A DNA stretch of 64,000 nucleotides from Vulgatibacter incomptus (GTDB lineage Bacteria; Myxococcota; Myxococcia; Myxococcales; Vulgatibacteraceae), in assembly GCF_001263175.1 (NCBI RefSeq), contig NZ_CP012332.1, forward strand, positions 3,101,501-3,165,500, in the 5' to 3' direction. The notes under the pieces are model-generated. The model was given only the letters and a program-made list of their open reading frames with translations. It made no database searches and had not been told where the DNA came from. Each line of letters starts with the position of its first letter. The stretch's first letter is position 1. The translations under genes were made by a program, and so were the position numbers. Positions 33,669 to 42,962 of the stretch are shown in pieces.

Positions 33669-36600
33669 TCAGCTCTTCCCCGGCTCGGCGACGAGCTTGC
33701 GTCCGAGCAGACCGTCCGCCTGGGAGAGGAACGAGCGGAACTCGGAGTAGTCGTCCGGCCCGACCCTCGTCGCCGAGACCTCGATCGTGCCCTCGACCAC
33801 CACCTGCCCTCCCTCATTCGCGTAGTCGATCCGCACCGAGCCGAAGCGGCTCGCGAGCCGCCCCGCGTCCGGAAGGCTGGTGACGGCGTAGCCCGACGGT
33901 AGCGCGACCTCGTAACGGAAGGTCCGGGTCCAGGGATAGCGGAGGACGAGATCGAGCCGCCGGGCAGAGAGAGGCGCGAAGCTCTCCACCAGAACGGCCG
34001 CGCTCTTCATCGGAGCAAAAGAGAGGCGCCGCTCTCCCGCCCCTGTCCCCACGTCGGCGAAGGCAGGGATGGCGAGGTCGTAGGCGAGGCGGACGTCCTC
34101 TTCCAGTTTGCGCGGATCCGAGAGGTCGAGGCGACCGACCTTCACCCCGGGATACGAGCGCGCCAGGCTCTGCTCGAACGACGCCACGCGCCCGCTGGGC
34201 GAAGCGTACGACTGGCGGATGCCCGGCGCGGAGAGGCCCGAGATCGTGCTGGATCCGGTGACGCTGGCCGAGCCGTCGGAGGAGAGCGCGATCCGATGCG
34301 ACGTGGCCGTGACCGACGACTCCGCGAGGGCCTCGGGCGTCACGCGGAACGCGCTCTTTCCGCCGGGATTCACCACCAGCACCTCCGCCCCGCGGTCCGA
34401 CTCGGGAAGCTCCCGCGAGCCCGACCACTCGGCGGTCCCGTCCAGGAAGAGATCGAGGGAGGGGACGTAGAGGATCGCGTGGTTGAAGACCGCCAGCGAG
34501 GCCGGCTCCCCGCCCATCGCGCCGAGGTGCCGCATGCGGAGGAGCACCAGGCGGGAGTCGATCCCCACGGACTTGAGGAGCGCGTAGGTGAGCGAAGCCT
34601 TGTCCTTGCAGTCGCCGAAGCCACGGCGGAGGATCTGCTCGACCTTGTACGGCTTGAAGGAGTGGATGCCGAACTCCAGGCCGACGTAGCGGGTCCGGGT
34701 CGCGACGAAGTCGTAGATCGCGCGAACGCGCGACTCCACGTCGCCGGCGGGGATCCCCGCAACGACCTCCCGGGCCGCCTTCTCCACCTCGGGCGTGGGC
34801 TCGACCTGATCCTTCACCAGGCCCCACCAGAATCGGGCCACGGACTCCCAGTCGCGGTAGGTCGACACGTGGAGATGGGGCGAGACCTCGGCCCACCCCG
34901 GCATCTGCGGCTCCGGAACGAGCTTGGGAACGTCGCGCGCGACCCAGCGGTGGAGGGTCGTCCCGTCACCCCGGGGCTCGTCGGTCCTCGCCGCACCAGG
35001 CGCCTGGTTCGCGTAGATCGTCCGACCCGCCGGCATCTCGAGCACGTACTCCCACGACACGGTGGGGACGGTGTCTCCGAGGAAGTCGACGTCGCCGAAG
35101 TAGTCGGAGAGCAGGTTGTCGCGGCCCACATCGTCGAGGCGGTAGACGAGCTCCACCACGTCGCCGGGGGCGAGCGAGGGGAAGCCGACGATCGTCGCCC
35201 GGGCGTCGTAGTAGAGGCCCGACCACGGCTCGTTGATCGAGCGATCGTTCTCGCTGTGCGCGTCCACGATCGTGCCGTCCGGACGCAGGATCCGGGCCCG
35301 CTCGATCTTCAGCTCCTCCCTGCCGGGCGCGTAGCGGATCGGGAAGCTCCTGTATCGATCGACTCCACGGCGGGTGAAGACCTGCACGACGTTCTGGACC
35401 GTCCTCGACGCCTGACCGCTCGGGAGCACCCGCACCGCGGACAGATCCACGAGCTTCGCCGCGTCCTCTCCGGGGAACAGCCCTTCGGCCTCGCGCGCGG
35501 CCGCGCGCAGATCGTGGAGGAAGGGCTCCGCGAAGCGAGCGTCTCCGGGACGGAGCGATTCCACGAGCTCGCGGAGCCGCGCGTTCTGGGGCTGGGCCTC
35601 GAGCGAGCGGGTGAACGCGGCGATCGCCTCGGGCCTGCGCCCGGCCAGGAGCTCCGTCCGGCCCAGGCGCTCGAAGACCGAGCCCTCCTGCGGGCAGAGA
35701 TCGGCCGCCTTGCCGAAGAGCCGGCGCGCCTCGTCCATGCGGCCGTTGGCGGCGAGGAGGTCCGCCCGCCGGAGCAGCAGCTCCAGATCCGCGGGCCTGA
35801 AGCGCGAGAGCGAGGCGAGGAGCTGATCCGCCTCATCCACCGCGCCCCGCTCCACCAGCCCCGAGACCAGCGCCATCGCGGGAGCGAAGCTGGCCGGCCG
35901 GTGAGCGAGCACCACGCGCAGGAGCCGGTTCGAATCGCCCATCTGGCCGTCGAGGCGATGGAAGATCGCGCGCCGCTCGAGCAGCAAGGGCTCGCCAGGG
36001 AAGCGCTCGATCAGCCGGTCGAGCTCGGCGATGGCGCGGGCCTGCTGGCCGCGCCGATCCAGGGCCTCGACCCAGACGAGCCCCACGCGGAAGTCGTCCG
36101 GGGCCTGGTCGAGCCAGGGGCGGATCAGCTCGAGCGCGCGGTGGGGATCGCCCTGGAGGATCCAAAAGGAGGCGAGCGCCGAGTGGGCCTCCGACCGTCC
36201 GGGCCTCTCGGCGGCGACGGCCTTCTCGAGGAAGGCGCGGCGCTCGTTGGAGTCGGTCTGGTACTTCGCCGCCAGGAGCTGTGCAGCAACGCCGTCAGGC
36301 GCCGCCAGCGCGGCGCGTGCAGCGGCGATCTCGTGGAGCCGCGCGCCGTCGTCGAACGGGCGGCGGGCTCCGAGCACCCGCGCGAGGTCCTCCAGGGCGC
36401 GAGGCGTCGGATTCTCGCGGGCGATCCGGTCGAGGTCGTCGACGATGGGGCGGCGGCCGACGATCTTCCGGCCGGCAGCGATCGCCTCGGGCTTCGCCCA
36501 CTTTCCCGTCGTCGGGGCCGTCGCCTTCAGCCCGCGGATCGGCCTGCCGCCCTCCCCGACCACCCGCAGCTCGAGCTCGAACGGCCCGGACTCCCCGGCG

Positions 36601-37421
36601 GCGAGCTTGAGCAGGAGCGGGTTCTTCCCCTTCTCGAGGCGGATCGACACCGAGCGCTGATCGAGGCGGGCCGGATGGTAGGCAGGGTCCGCGACGATCG
36701 CCCGGCCGTTCAGCCAGGCCTTCGTCGCCCCGGGCGTGCCCAGGTAGAGCGTGGCGGTGGTGGCGGCGGGGACGTCGAGGACGGTCAGGGCATAGACGAG
36801 CACCTCGCGGGTGGGCCGCACCGCCTGGTCGAGAGCGATCGTCCCGTCCTTGCCCAGCCCCTCCAGGCTGCGCCAGGAGACCTCCGAGCGAAGGCCGGGA
36901 TGGGAGCGCGAGAGGTCGAGGAGGAGCTCGGGGCCGTAGGCCTCGTCGTAGCCGCCCTTGTTCTCGTCGTCGAACGGGCCGATCAGCGAGACCGAGGAGA
37001 TTGACCCGATGGCGGCGAGGTTCGCCTCCGAGCGGGGAAGGCGGCCGCGGCTCCGCTCCACGTCCGCGAGGAGGCGAGTCGCCAGGGCCCGCACCTCGGG
37101 CTGCACCCGCCCGGCGCCGGCCACGCGATAGAGGATGTCCGCCGTCCGCTCCAGGGAGCCGGCCTCGGAGGAGAGGGCATCGAGCTCATAAAGGTCCGCC
37201 GCCACCCCGGGCTCCGAGAGGCGGCCCTCGATCCGCCGGCGGAGCTCTTCCATCCGCTGCCAGGTGACGTCGCCCCTCCGGGCGTCCGGAACCACCTCAG
37301 GACCCGACTCCGCGTCGAGGCGGAGCTCCTGGGCGCGCGCTTCCGGGATGAGGGCAAGGAGGGCGAGGAGCGCGAGGGTCGGGGCGGCAAGCAGGCGCCG
37401 GGTGGGCGAAGGGCGGGGCAT
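33669..37421 (-). CDS. DUF3857 and transglutaminase-like protein with TPR repeats
   Basis: A 1250-residue secreted protein. A signal peptide (cleavage after ARA, about residue 31) is followed by a region with tetratricopeptide-like helices (about 380-610), a DUF3857 domain (about 650-800, with RSFPIRYAPG and YDARATIVGFPSLAPGD) and a transglutaminase-like core. The core keeps Cys938 in GFGDCKDK, then His in FNHAILYVPSLDLFLDG with the following Asp, so a cysteine-protease-like triad is present. DUF3857 with transglutaminase fold is common in Bacteroidota and Myxococcota periplasmic proteins of unknown function. ATG 37421 is the start of the signal peptide. Confidence 0.9.
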   Translation of the reverse strand: MPRPSPTRRLLAAPTLALLALLALIPEARAQELRLDAESGPEVVPDARRGDVTWQRMEELRRRIEGRLSEPGVAADLYELDALSSEAGSLERTADILYRVAGAGRVQPEVRALATRLLADVERSRGRLPRSEANLAAIGSISSVSLIGPFDDENKGGYDEAYGPELLLDLSRSHPGLRSEVSWRSLEGLGKDGTIALDQAVRPTREVLVYALTVLDVPAATTATLYLGTPGATKAWLNGRAIVADPAYHPARLDQRSVSIRLEKGKNPLLLKLAAGESGPFELELRVVGEGGRPIRGLKATAPTTGKWAKPEAIAAGRKIVGRRPIVDDLDRIARENPTPRALEDLARVLGARRPFDDGARLHEIAAARAALAAPDGVAAQLLAAKYQTDSNERRAFLEKAVAAERPGRSEAHSALASFWILQGDPHRALELIRPWLDQAPDDFRVGLVWVEALDRRGQQARAIAELDRLIERFPGEPLLLERRAIFHRLDGQMGDSNRLLRVVLAHRPASFAPAMALVSGLVERGAVDEADQLLASLSRFRPADLELLLRRADLLAANGRMDEARRLFGKAADLCPQEGSVFERLGRTELLAGRRPEAIAAFTRSLEAQPQNARLRELVESLRPGDARFAEPFLHDLRAAAREAEGLFPGEDAAKLVDLSAVRVLPSGQASRTVQNVVQVFTRRGVDRYRSFPIRYAPGREELKIERARILRPDGTIVDAHSENDRSINEPWSGLYYDARATIVGFPSLAPGDVVELVYRLDDVGRDNLLSDYFGDVDFLGDTVPTVSWEYVLEMPAGRTIYANQAPGAARTDEPRGDGTTLHRWVARDVPKLVPEPQMPGWAEVSPHLHVSTYRDWESVARFWWGLVKDQVEPTPEVEKAAREVVAGIPAGDVESRVRAIYDFVATRTRYVGLEFGIHSFKPYKVEQILRRGFGDCKDKASLTYALLKSVGIDSRLVLLRMRHLGAMGGEPASLAVFNHAILYVPSLDLFLDGTAEWSGSRELPESDRGAEVLVVNPGGKSAFRVTPEALAESSVTATSHRIALSSDGSASVTGSSTISGLSAPGIRQSYASPSGRVASFEQSLARSYPGVKVGRLDLSDPRKLEEDVRLAYDLAIPAFADVGTGAGERRLSFAPMKSAAVLVESFAPLSARRLDLVLRYPWTRTFRYEVALPSGYAVTSLPDAGRLASRFGSVRIDYANEGGQVVVEGTIEVSATRVGPDDYSEFRSFLSQADGLLGRKLVAEPGKS

Positions 37422-37618
37422 GGCGTCCGGAAACGGTTGGCGAGCGGGAGGATTCCCACCTGCCCGACGAACGGGCCCCTTCATCCTATACGCGGCGGCG
37501 GCGAGCCGGAGCCTTGGAACCGACGAGCGCTGGCGGGAAGCGTCTTGGGTTTCGCGATCGGACGGTCGGTTCGCGAGAACGAACCCTTCGAGTGATCCGA
37601 ATCCGGGGGAGCATCACA

Positions 37619-37643
37619 TACGACATTCAATACCGGTGTCGTA
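37619..37643. promoter_or_regulatory. Inverted repeat before the Ig-like lipoprotein
   Basis: TACGACA and TGTCGTA flank 11 bases, 18 bases before the ATG at 37662. This could be an operator site or a leader hairpin; chance occurrence is possible. Confidence 0.35.
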
Positions 37644-37661
37644 GCCAAGGGTGGAGGCTTC

Positions 37662-38819
37662 ATGAAACTCACGATGTGGGCTGGATTCGCGGTGCTGTGC
37701 ATCGCGGCGAATTGCGGTTCGGAAAGCGTGGAAACCGACCCGGCACCGACGGCGACTCTCCAGGTCGACCGTACGACCATCGAATACGGCGAGTCCATTC
37801 GGCTGGAGTGGCAGACCCGAAACGCGGACCGGGTCACAATCTCGGACGGGGGGGAGGAGCTTCTCCTCGATACCACGGCGGTGCTCTCGGGCAAGCGCAG
37901 CATCTCGCCGTGCGTTACCACCACGTTCGTGCTCACCGCGGAAGGACTGGGGGGGACGGCGACCGCGATTGTGTATGTCGACGTCGAGGCCGCGATCTTC
38001 TCGTTTGGCCCCACCTCGACGGAGCCGGTCGTCCCCGGCTCCGAGGTCGAGCTGGCATGGACGACCATGGGCGCCGAGGCGCTCCTCATCACCACGCCCG
38101 ACGGCGAATCCTATTCCGTTCCCAAGGCGGACCTCGACGTCGGGAAGGCACGGGTGAAAGCAGGGCTGTCGGGCACCTTCACCCTGACCGCGCAACGCGG
38201 AAACACCTGGAAAACTAGCGACTTCTCCGTCGGACAAGTCTGGAACTGGGCTCCGGTGATCACCAGCTTCGACGCCGCCTCCCTCGAGTTCGAACCCGGG
38301 CGTGTCCGGTTCGTCGACCTCGTCTGGAGCACCGTGGGCGCCAGCTCGGTTTCGCTCTCGCTCGAGCCAGGTGGTCCGGTCGATCTCTCGGGCCGATCGG
38401 CCGCCAACGACAGGATCGAAGTCCAGATCTCGCAACCGACGCGGGCCATCTTCTCCGCGACGAACGCGGCAGGCACCGTGAGGCGTGTACTCGCGTTCAC
38501 GCCCTCCAGCGGACGCGTGGGACCCGTGATCGAGACCTTCAACGCGAACAAGTCCGATTCCACCTACCTGCCCGGCGATCCGATCGGCTTCTCGTGGACC
38601 GTACAGGGCGGAACCGCGCTCTACCTCCTGGGTCCGGATGGCCGGCCGGTTTACGAGGCCAACGATCCGGACGGGATCGGTCGATCCGGGTCCACCTTCG
38701 TATCCGCCTCAGAAGAGGAAGGCTCCTACGTCTACACGCTCTGGCTGACCAACGGCGTGGGAGAGACGACGACGCGCACGATCGAGGTTCAGGTCGACAC
38801 GGTCGCTTTCGAAGAGTGA
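37662..38819 (+). CDS. Ig-like repeat lipoprotein, short paralog
   Basis: A 385-residue lipoprotein (lipobox AANC, Cys about residue 18) made of four beta-sandwich repeats of about 85-95 residues, each with a pattern like YGESIRLEWQT...ADRVTISDGG...TTTFVLTA. Such Ig-like arrays are often found in myxobacterial surface proteins and serve as stalks or binding modules. It is homologous over most of its length to residues 110-500 of the 1020-residue lipoprotein 1 kb downstream, from which it may be derived. A GGAGG ribosome site precedes the start. No enzymatic motif seen. Confidence 0.82.
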   Translation: MKLTMWAGFAVLCIAANCGSESVETDPAPTATLQVDRTTIEYGESIRLEWQTRNADRVTISDGGEELLLDTTAVLSGKRSISPCVTTTFVLTAEGLGGTATAIVYVDVEAAIFSFGPTSTEPVVPGSEVELAWTTMGAEALLITTPDGESYSVPKADLDVGKARVKAGLSGTFTLTAQRGNTWKTSDFSVGQVWNWAPVITSFDAASLEFEPGRVRFVDLVWSTVGASSVSLSLEPGGPVDLSGRSAANDRIEVQISQPTRAIFSATNAAGTVRRVLAFTPSSGRVGPVIETFNANKSDSTYLPGDPIGFSWTVQGGTALYLLGPDGRPVYEANDPDGIGRSGSTFVSASEEEGSYVYTLWLTNGVGETTTRTIEVQVDTVAFEE

Positions 38820-38892
38820 CTGGATCTGCGTCCGCCAAGTATATCGGGTTGTGCTTGGCGGACGCAGGTCCTCCTCGGTATCGAAGGCGGGC

Positions 38893-39609
38893 TCAGCCCG
38901 CGCGGGCCACCGAGAGGATCACGACCCTCGACGCCCCTGCCCTAGCCAGCGCCTTCGCCGCCGAGGCAGCGGTCGCACCGGTCGTGACGACGTCGTCCAC
39001 GAGCGCGACCCGAAGGCCCGATGCCTCAGGGCCGGCCTCGAAGGCGCCCTCGAGGTTGGCGAGACGGTCGACGCGCGAGCTTCCCACCTGACCGGGCGTC
39101 TGGCGAACGCGGCGCAGGAGCTCGGGCCGCAGCGGCTTTCGAGCCTCCCTCGCGATCGCCCGGGCCAGCAAGAGCGCCTGATCGTAGCCGCGCTCCGATC
39201 GCCTCGACGGGTGCAGGGGAATCGGCGCGACCACGTCGATCTTCTGCAGTCGGCTCGCGCAGGACGTCGCGACGAGCCCTCCGAGAGATGACGCAACCTC
39301 TCTGCGGCCCCGATACTTCAAGCGCTGGACGGCCTCCGCTGCGGCGCCCCCGTATGCGAACGCCGAGATCACCTCGCTGAACGCGGGCGGATCGGCTGTG
39401 CAGGTGGCGCAGGCCTCGGGAGCGGACCGTCTCGCCCTCCCGCCGACGTCCGAGGGAGGCGGCACCGGCCCGGCACAGCGGCTACAGCGCCACGCAGGCG
39501 GGACGTCGAGGCGCGAGGCGCAGGCCCCGCAGAAGATCCCCTCTACCGGCCGCCGCCCGCAGGCGCAGCACCCCTTGGGGAAGAGGAGGTCGAGAAGCGA
39601 TCGCCACAT
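38893..39609 (-). CDS. comF: ComF family phosphoribosyltransferase-like protein
   Basis: A 238-residue protein with an N-terminal zinc ribbon (CCACGRRPVEGIFCGAC, then CSRCAGP) and a C-terminal PRPP-binding loop LVDDVVTTGATA. ComF proteins assist DNA uptake during natural transformation in competent bacteria, interacting with the ssDNA handling machinery; related GntX proteins act in other contexts. It stands alone between the two Ig-like lipoproteins on the opposite strand. No other competence genes are next to it, although a ComEA-type HhH protein lies at 61044. Confidence 0.9.
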   Translation of the reverse strand: MWRSLLDLLFPKGCCACGRRPVEGIFCGACASRLDVPPAWRCSRCAGPVPPPSDVGGRARRSAPEACATCTADPPAFSEVISAFAYGGAAAEAVQRLKYRGRREVASSLGGLVATSCASRLQKIDVVAPIPLHPSRRSERGYDQALLLARAIAREARKPLRPELLRRVRQTPGQVGSSRVDRLANLEGAFEAGPEASGLRVALVDDVVTTGATAASAAKALARAGASRVVILSVARAG

Positions 39610-39807
39610 GGGGGAGGAGCCTAGCCTGTGGCTCCGACATTCGCGGGTAGGGAACGCCTCTTCCCATCGGGAAACGGCCGTGCCCGCCGGAGCGAGCCCG
39701 GCGATCTTTTTCGTTTCCGACCCGCCTAGCCGTTTGACAAGCGAGCCGGTCTCCTGGTTTTTGACATTTTGTCCAGCAACTAACAGCCGGACGAAGGAGA
39801 CTACGAA

Positions 39808-42800
39808 GTGAAGCGTTCCGGTTCATGGCTGGCACTCGGATTCCTCTGGCTCGCAGCCGCCTGCTCCTCCTCGACCTCCGCCCCGGGACCGCAGCCCGGT
39901 GAACAGGTCGAGATCCTCGCCTTCCGGGCATCGCCGACTACAATCGCGGCGGGCCAGGAGGCCATCCTCTCCTGGGAGGTGAAGAACGCCGCCGGGATCG
40001 AGATCCGCGCCGGCGAGGCCGTCGTGGCCCAGGGCAATTCCACCGAGGGTACGACCACCGTCGCCCCCGAGGAGACGACCACTTACCGCCTCGTGGCCAC
40101 GGGACACGATGGCACCTCCGTCGAGCGCGAGACCACGGTCGTCGTGGAGGCGCAGGAGGGACTCCCGACGGTGTCGCTGACGGCCGATCGGGACGCGATC
40201 AACTTCGGTGAGTCGGTGCGCCTGCAGTGGCACACCGAGGACGCGACCCACGTGGTGATCCGCGGCCGGGACGGCGTTCTCGTCGATACGACCGACGAGC
40301 TCTCCGGTGAGCGGACCGACAGCCCGTCGCTCACCACCGTCTACGAGCTCGAAGCGACGGGCCCTGGCGGAGACGCCGGCGCGTCGGTGAAGGTACGGGT
40401 CGACCCGGCGATCGAGAACTTCCACGCGGTGGTCGAAGGGCCGGTGGCCGTGGGCGCCGAGGTCGAAATCGTGTGGACGACCCGGGGCGCCCTGTCCCTC
40501 GAGATCACCACGCCCGAAGGCGGAGCCTACGTCGTCCCCGAGGGCGATCGTGAGCAGGGTCGCGCGACGCTGGCCGTCGGCGCATCCGGACGGTTCACCC
40601 TCGTCGCCACCCGCGGCGAAGGGGTGAAGGAGGCGGAGCTGACCGTGGAGGTCGGCGACGCTCCGAAGATCGTGGACTTCGCTGCGTCCGCCCCGGCGGT
40701 CAACATGGGTGGCGGCTCCCTCACGTTCTCCTGGACCACCGAGCGGGCCACCTCCGTCGCCCTCGCGGTGAACGGCGCGCCCGTGGACCTCGGCTCCCGC
40801 TCGCCTGCAGCCGATTCCATCGAGCTCACGCTCCGTGGGGCAGCCACCGTGGTCCTCACCGCGGCGAACGCCGTCGGCACCGTGGACCGGACCCTCGAGA
40901 TCCCCGAGGTCGCGCTCCCCGTGATCGCGGCCTTCGCCGCGACGCCGGCACGCGTGGGTGCGGGCGAGACCTTCTCGCTGTCCTGGTCCACCACCGGCGC
41001 CCACGCCGTGTCGCTCACCCGTGACGGACAGCCCGTCGAAGCGGATCCCGCGGGCACGACGGCCCGGATCGAGCAGCAGCTCGACGCCGACGCCCGCTAC
41101 ACGCTTCGCGCGACGAACCTCGCCGGCACGTTCGTGACCCGGGAGCTCGTCGTCACCGTGGGTGCACCGACGATTCACTCGTTCGAGGCGGATCAGGTGC
41201 GCTACCGCCCCGGTGCCCCCGTCGTCCTCTCGTGGAACGTCTCGGGAGGCAGCGAGCTGAAGGTCCTCGATGCGGCCAAGGCCGAGGTCGAGGGCTGCAC
41301 CGTCACCGAGCCCTCCGGGCTCAAGGCCGGGACCTGCTATTTCGGCGCGCCCGCACGACCCGGAGCCAACGAGTACGAGCTCCAGGTCACCAACGGCGTC
41401 GGCCAGACCAGCACGAGGAAGGCGATCGTCGACATCGTCGACGGCCCCGCGATCGAGCGCTTCGTGGCGAGCGCGGTCCGCGCCAGCGTCGGCGACGAGC
41501 TGAGCTTCTCGTGGACGATCTCGCCCGACCTCGAGGGCAAGACGCCGGCGCTCCACCTCGCGGACGATCTCGGGAACGACGTCGATCTCTCGGGCGTGGA
41601 CGTCCTCGAGGGGACGGCGACCCATCGGCTCGGCCACTCCGGCAACCGTACCTTCACGCTCACCGCGTCGACTCCGGACGCCACCGCCACCGCTGCGGTC
41701 CAGATCGAGGTCGTGTCGCTTCCCGTGATCGCGAACCTCACGGTGGCGCCCGCGTCGGTCCAGCCGGGCGAGACGATCGCCATCGCCTGGTCGATGAGCG
41801 GCGCCTCCTCCGCCGCGATCCATCTGATCGACGGCGGCCAGGATTCCACGATCTACGAGGTCCCCGAGGAGCTGCTCTCGCTGGGCAGCTACCACGTGCC
41901 GGCGCCCTCTGGCGCCGGCGAGCGGATCTACCGGCTCGTGGCCGCCAACGACCTGGGCGCCGAGGTGTCTCAGGAGAGGACGGTCGTGGTGGAGCTGCCG
42001 CCTTCGATCTTCTCGTTCACGGCGGACCGCATGACGGTCGCCCGCGGCGAGGAGGTCACGCTCGAGTGGCAGGCGACCGGAACTCCCGTGCTGGCTCCGC
42101 TCGTCGATACGGCGCCGCGGGAGCTCGGCACCACCTTCGTCGACATCGACGGCACGGGTGAGCTGCTCATGATGCGCTCTTGCGGTCCGGGCGCCTCTGA
42201 CGCGGACGACGACGGCTGCGCCACGTTCACGTTCCCCAGCGGCTTCGCCTTCCCCTTCGACGGCGCCCTCCGCAACGAGGCACGGGCCGTCGTGAACGGC
42301 TTCCTGAGCTTCGACACCGTCACCGCGCCTGGCGCGACCTCGCTCAACCAGCGCGAGCTGCCGAACCGATCCGTCTCCTACGTGCACCTCTCCCCGTTCT
42401 GGAGCGACCTCACCCTCGACTCCTACGAGGGCGGCCGGATCCTCCGGGAGCTGCGCCACGGCCCGCAGGGCGATCACCTGGTGATCCAGTGGTCGCACAT
42501 GTACGACTGGGACGACCTCAGCTACGACTCCGACTTCAACTTCCAGGTCGTGCTCTGGCCGAACGGCGCGTTCGATTTCCGCTACGGAATGATGCGCGGC
42601 GACAAGATCTGGGAAGGGAAGGCGGACGGGTACGAAGCGGTCATGGGCTACCAGAACATGGCCGGATCCCGTGGGGCCGTCGTGAAGCCGTACGGCGAGC
42701 GCTTCGACTACGACGACGGTCTCGGGGGGAGGAGCTGGCGCTTCCTCGAGGAGAGCCAGGCTCCCAACGGCACCAGGACCGTCACCCTGGATCAGACGAC

Positions 42801-42870
42801 GACCTTCACGCTCTGCGTCGATCCTCCCACCGGCCGGCAGTGTGAGTCGCTGACGATCGAGGTCGAGTAG
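39808..42870 (+). CDS. Large Ig-like repeat lipoprotein with C-terminal NIDO-like domain
   Basis: A 1020-residue surface lipoprotein with signal ending AAAC around residue 19, about eight Ig-like repeats (each roughly 85-95 residues, with motifs such as GESVRLQWHT and GETFSLSWST), then a C-terminal domain of about 250 residues (VNGFLSFDT, LSPFWSDLTLDSYEGG, HLVIQWSHMYDWDD, FNFQVVLWPNGAFDFRYG) resembling NIDO-type beta domains that often mediate adhesion. GTG 39808 has GGAG before it. It is a paralog of the 385-residue gene at 37662, with which it shares repeat order. The function is probably surface binding, by inference. Confidence 0.85.
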   Translation: MKRSGSWLALGFLWLAAACSSSTSAPGPQPGEQVEILAFRASPTTIAAGQEAILSWEVKNAAGIEIRAGEAVVAQGNSTEGTTTVAPEETTTYRLVATGHDGTSVERETTVVVEAQEGLPTVSLTADRDAINFGESVRLQWHTEDATHVVIRGRDGVLVDTTDELSGERTDSPSLTTVYELEATGPGGDAGASVKVRVDPAIENFHAVVEGPVAVGAEVEIVWTTRGALSLEITTPEGGAYVVPEGDREQGRATLAVGASGRFTLVATRGEGVKEAELTVEVGDAPKIVDFAASAPAVNMGGGSLTFSWTTERATSVALAVNGAPVDLGSRSPAADSIELTLRGAATVVLTAANAVGTVDRTLEIPEVALPVIAAFAATPARVGAGETFSLSWSTTGAHAVSLTRDGQPVEADPAGTTARIEQQLDADARYTLRATNLAGTFVTRELVVTVGAPTIHSFEADQVRYRPGAPVVLSWNVSGGSELKVLDAAKAEVEGCTVTEPSGLKAGTCYFGAPARPGANEYELQVTNGVGQTSTRKAIVDIVDGPAIERFVASAVRASVGDELSFSWTISPDLEGKTPALHLADDLGNDVDLSGVDVLEGTATHRLGHSGNRTFTLTASTPDATATAAVQIEVVSLPVIANLTVAPASVQPGETIAIAWSMSGASSAAIHLIDGGQDSTIYEVPEELLSLGSYHVPAPSGAGERIYRLVAANDLGAEVSQERTVVVELPPSIFSFTADRMTVARGEEVTLEWQATGTPVLAPLVDTAPRELGTTFVDIDGTGELLMMRSCGPGASDADDDGCATFTFPSGFAFPFDGALRNEARAVVNGFLSFDTVTAPGATSLNQRELPNRSVSYVHLSPFWSDLTLDSYEGGRILRELRHGPQGDHLVIQWSHMYDWDDLSYDSDFNFQVVLWPNGAFDFRYGMMRGDKIWEGKADGYEAVMGYQNMAGSRGAVVKPYGERFDYDDGLGGRSWRFLEESQAPNGTRTVTLDQTTTFTLCVDPPTGRQCESLTIEVE

Positions 42871-42872
42871 CG

Positions 42873-42908
42873 AAAAAAGGGCTCCGTCCCTCGGATCGGG
42901 ACGGAGCC
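42873..42908 (-). terminator. Terminator of gpmI (minus strand)
   Basis: An 11-bp stem GGCTCCGTCCC/GGGACGGAGCC is followed, on the minus strand, by six T. It sits next to a second hairpin that serves the plus strand, so this gap holds a back-to-back terminator pair. Confidence 0.85.
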
Positions 42909-42919
42909 GCGAATCGAGA

Positions 42920-42959
42920 GGGCCGCCCCCTTGAGCGACGCTTGGGGGCGGCCCTTTTT
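42920..42959 (+). terminator. Terminator of the Ig-like lipoprotein
   Basis: Perfect 11-bp stem GGGCCGCCCCC/GGGGGCGGCCC with a 13-base loop and five T. Confidence 0.9.
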
Positions 42960-42962
42960 CGT

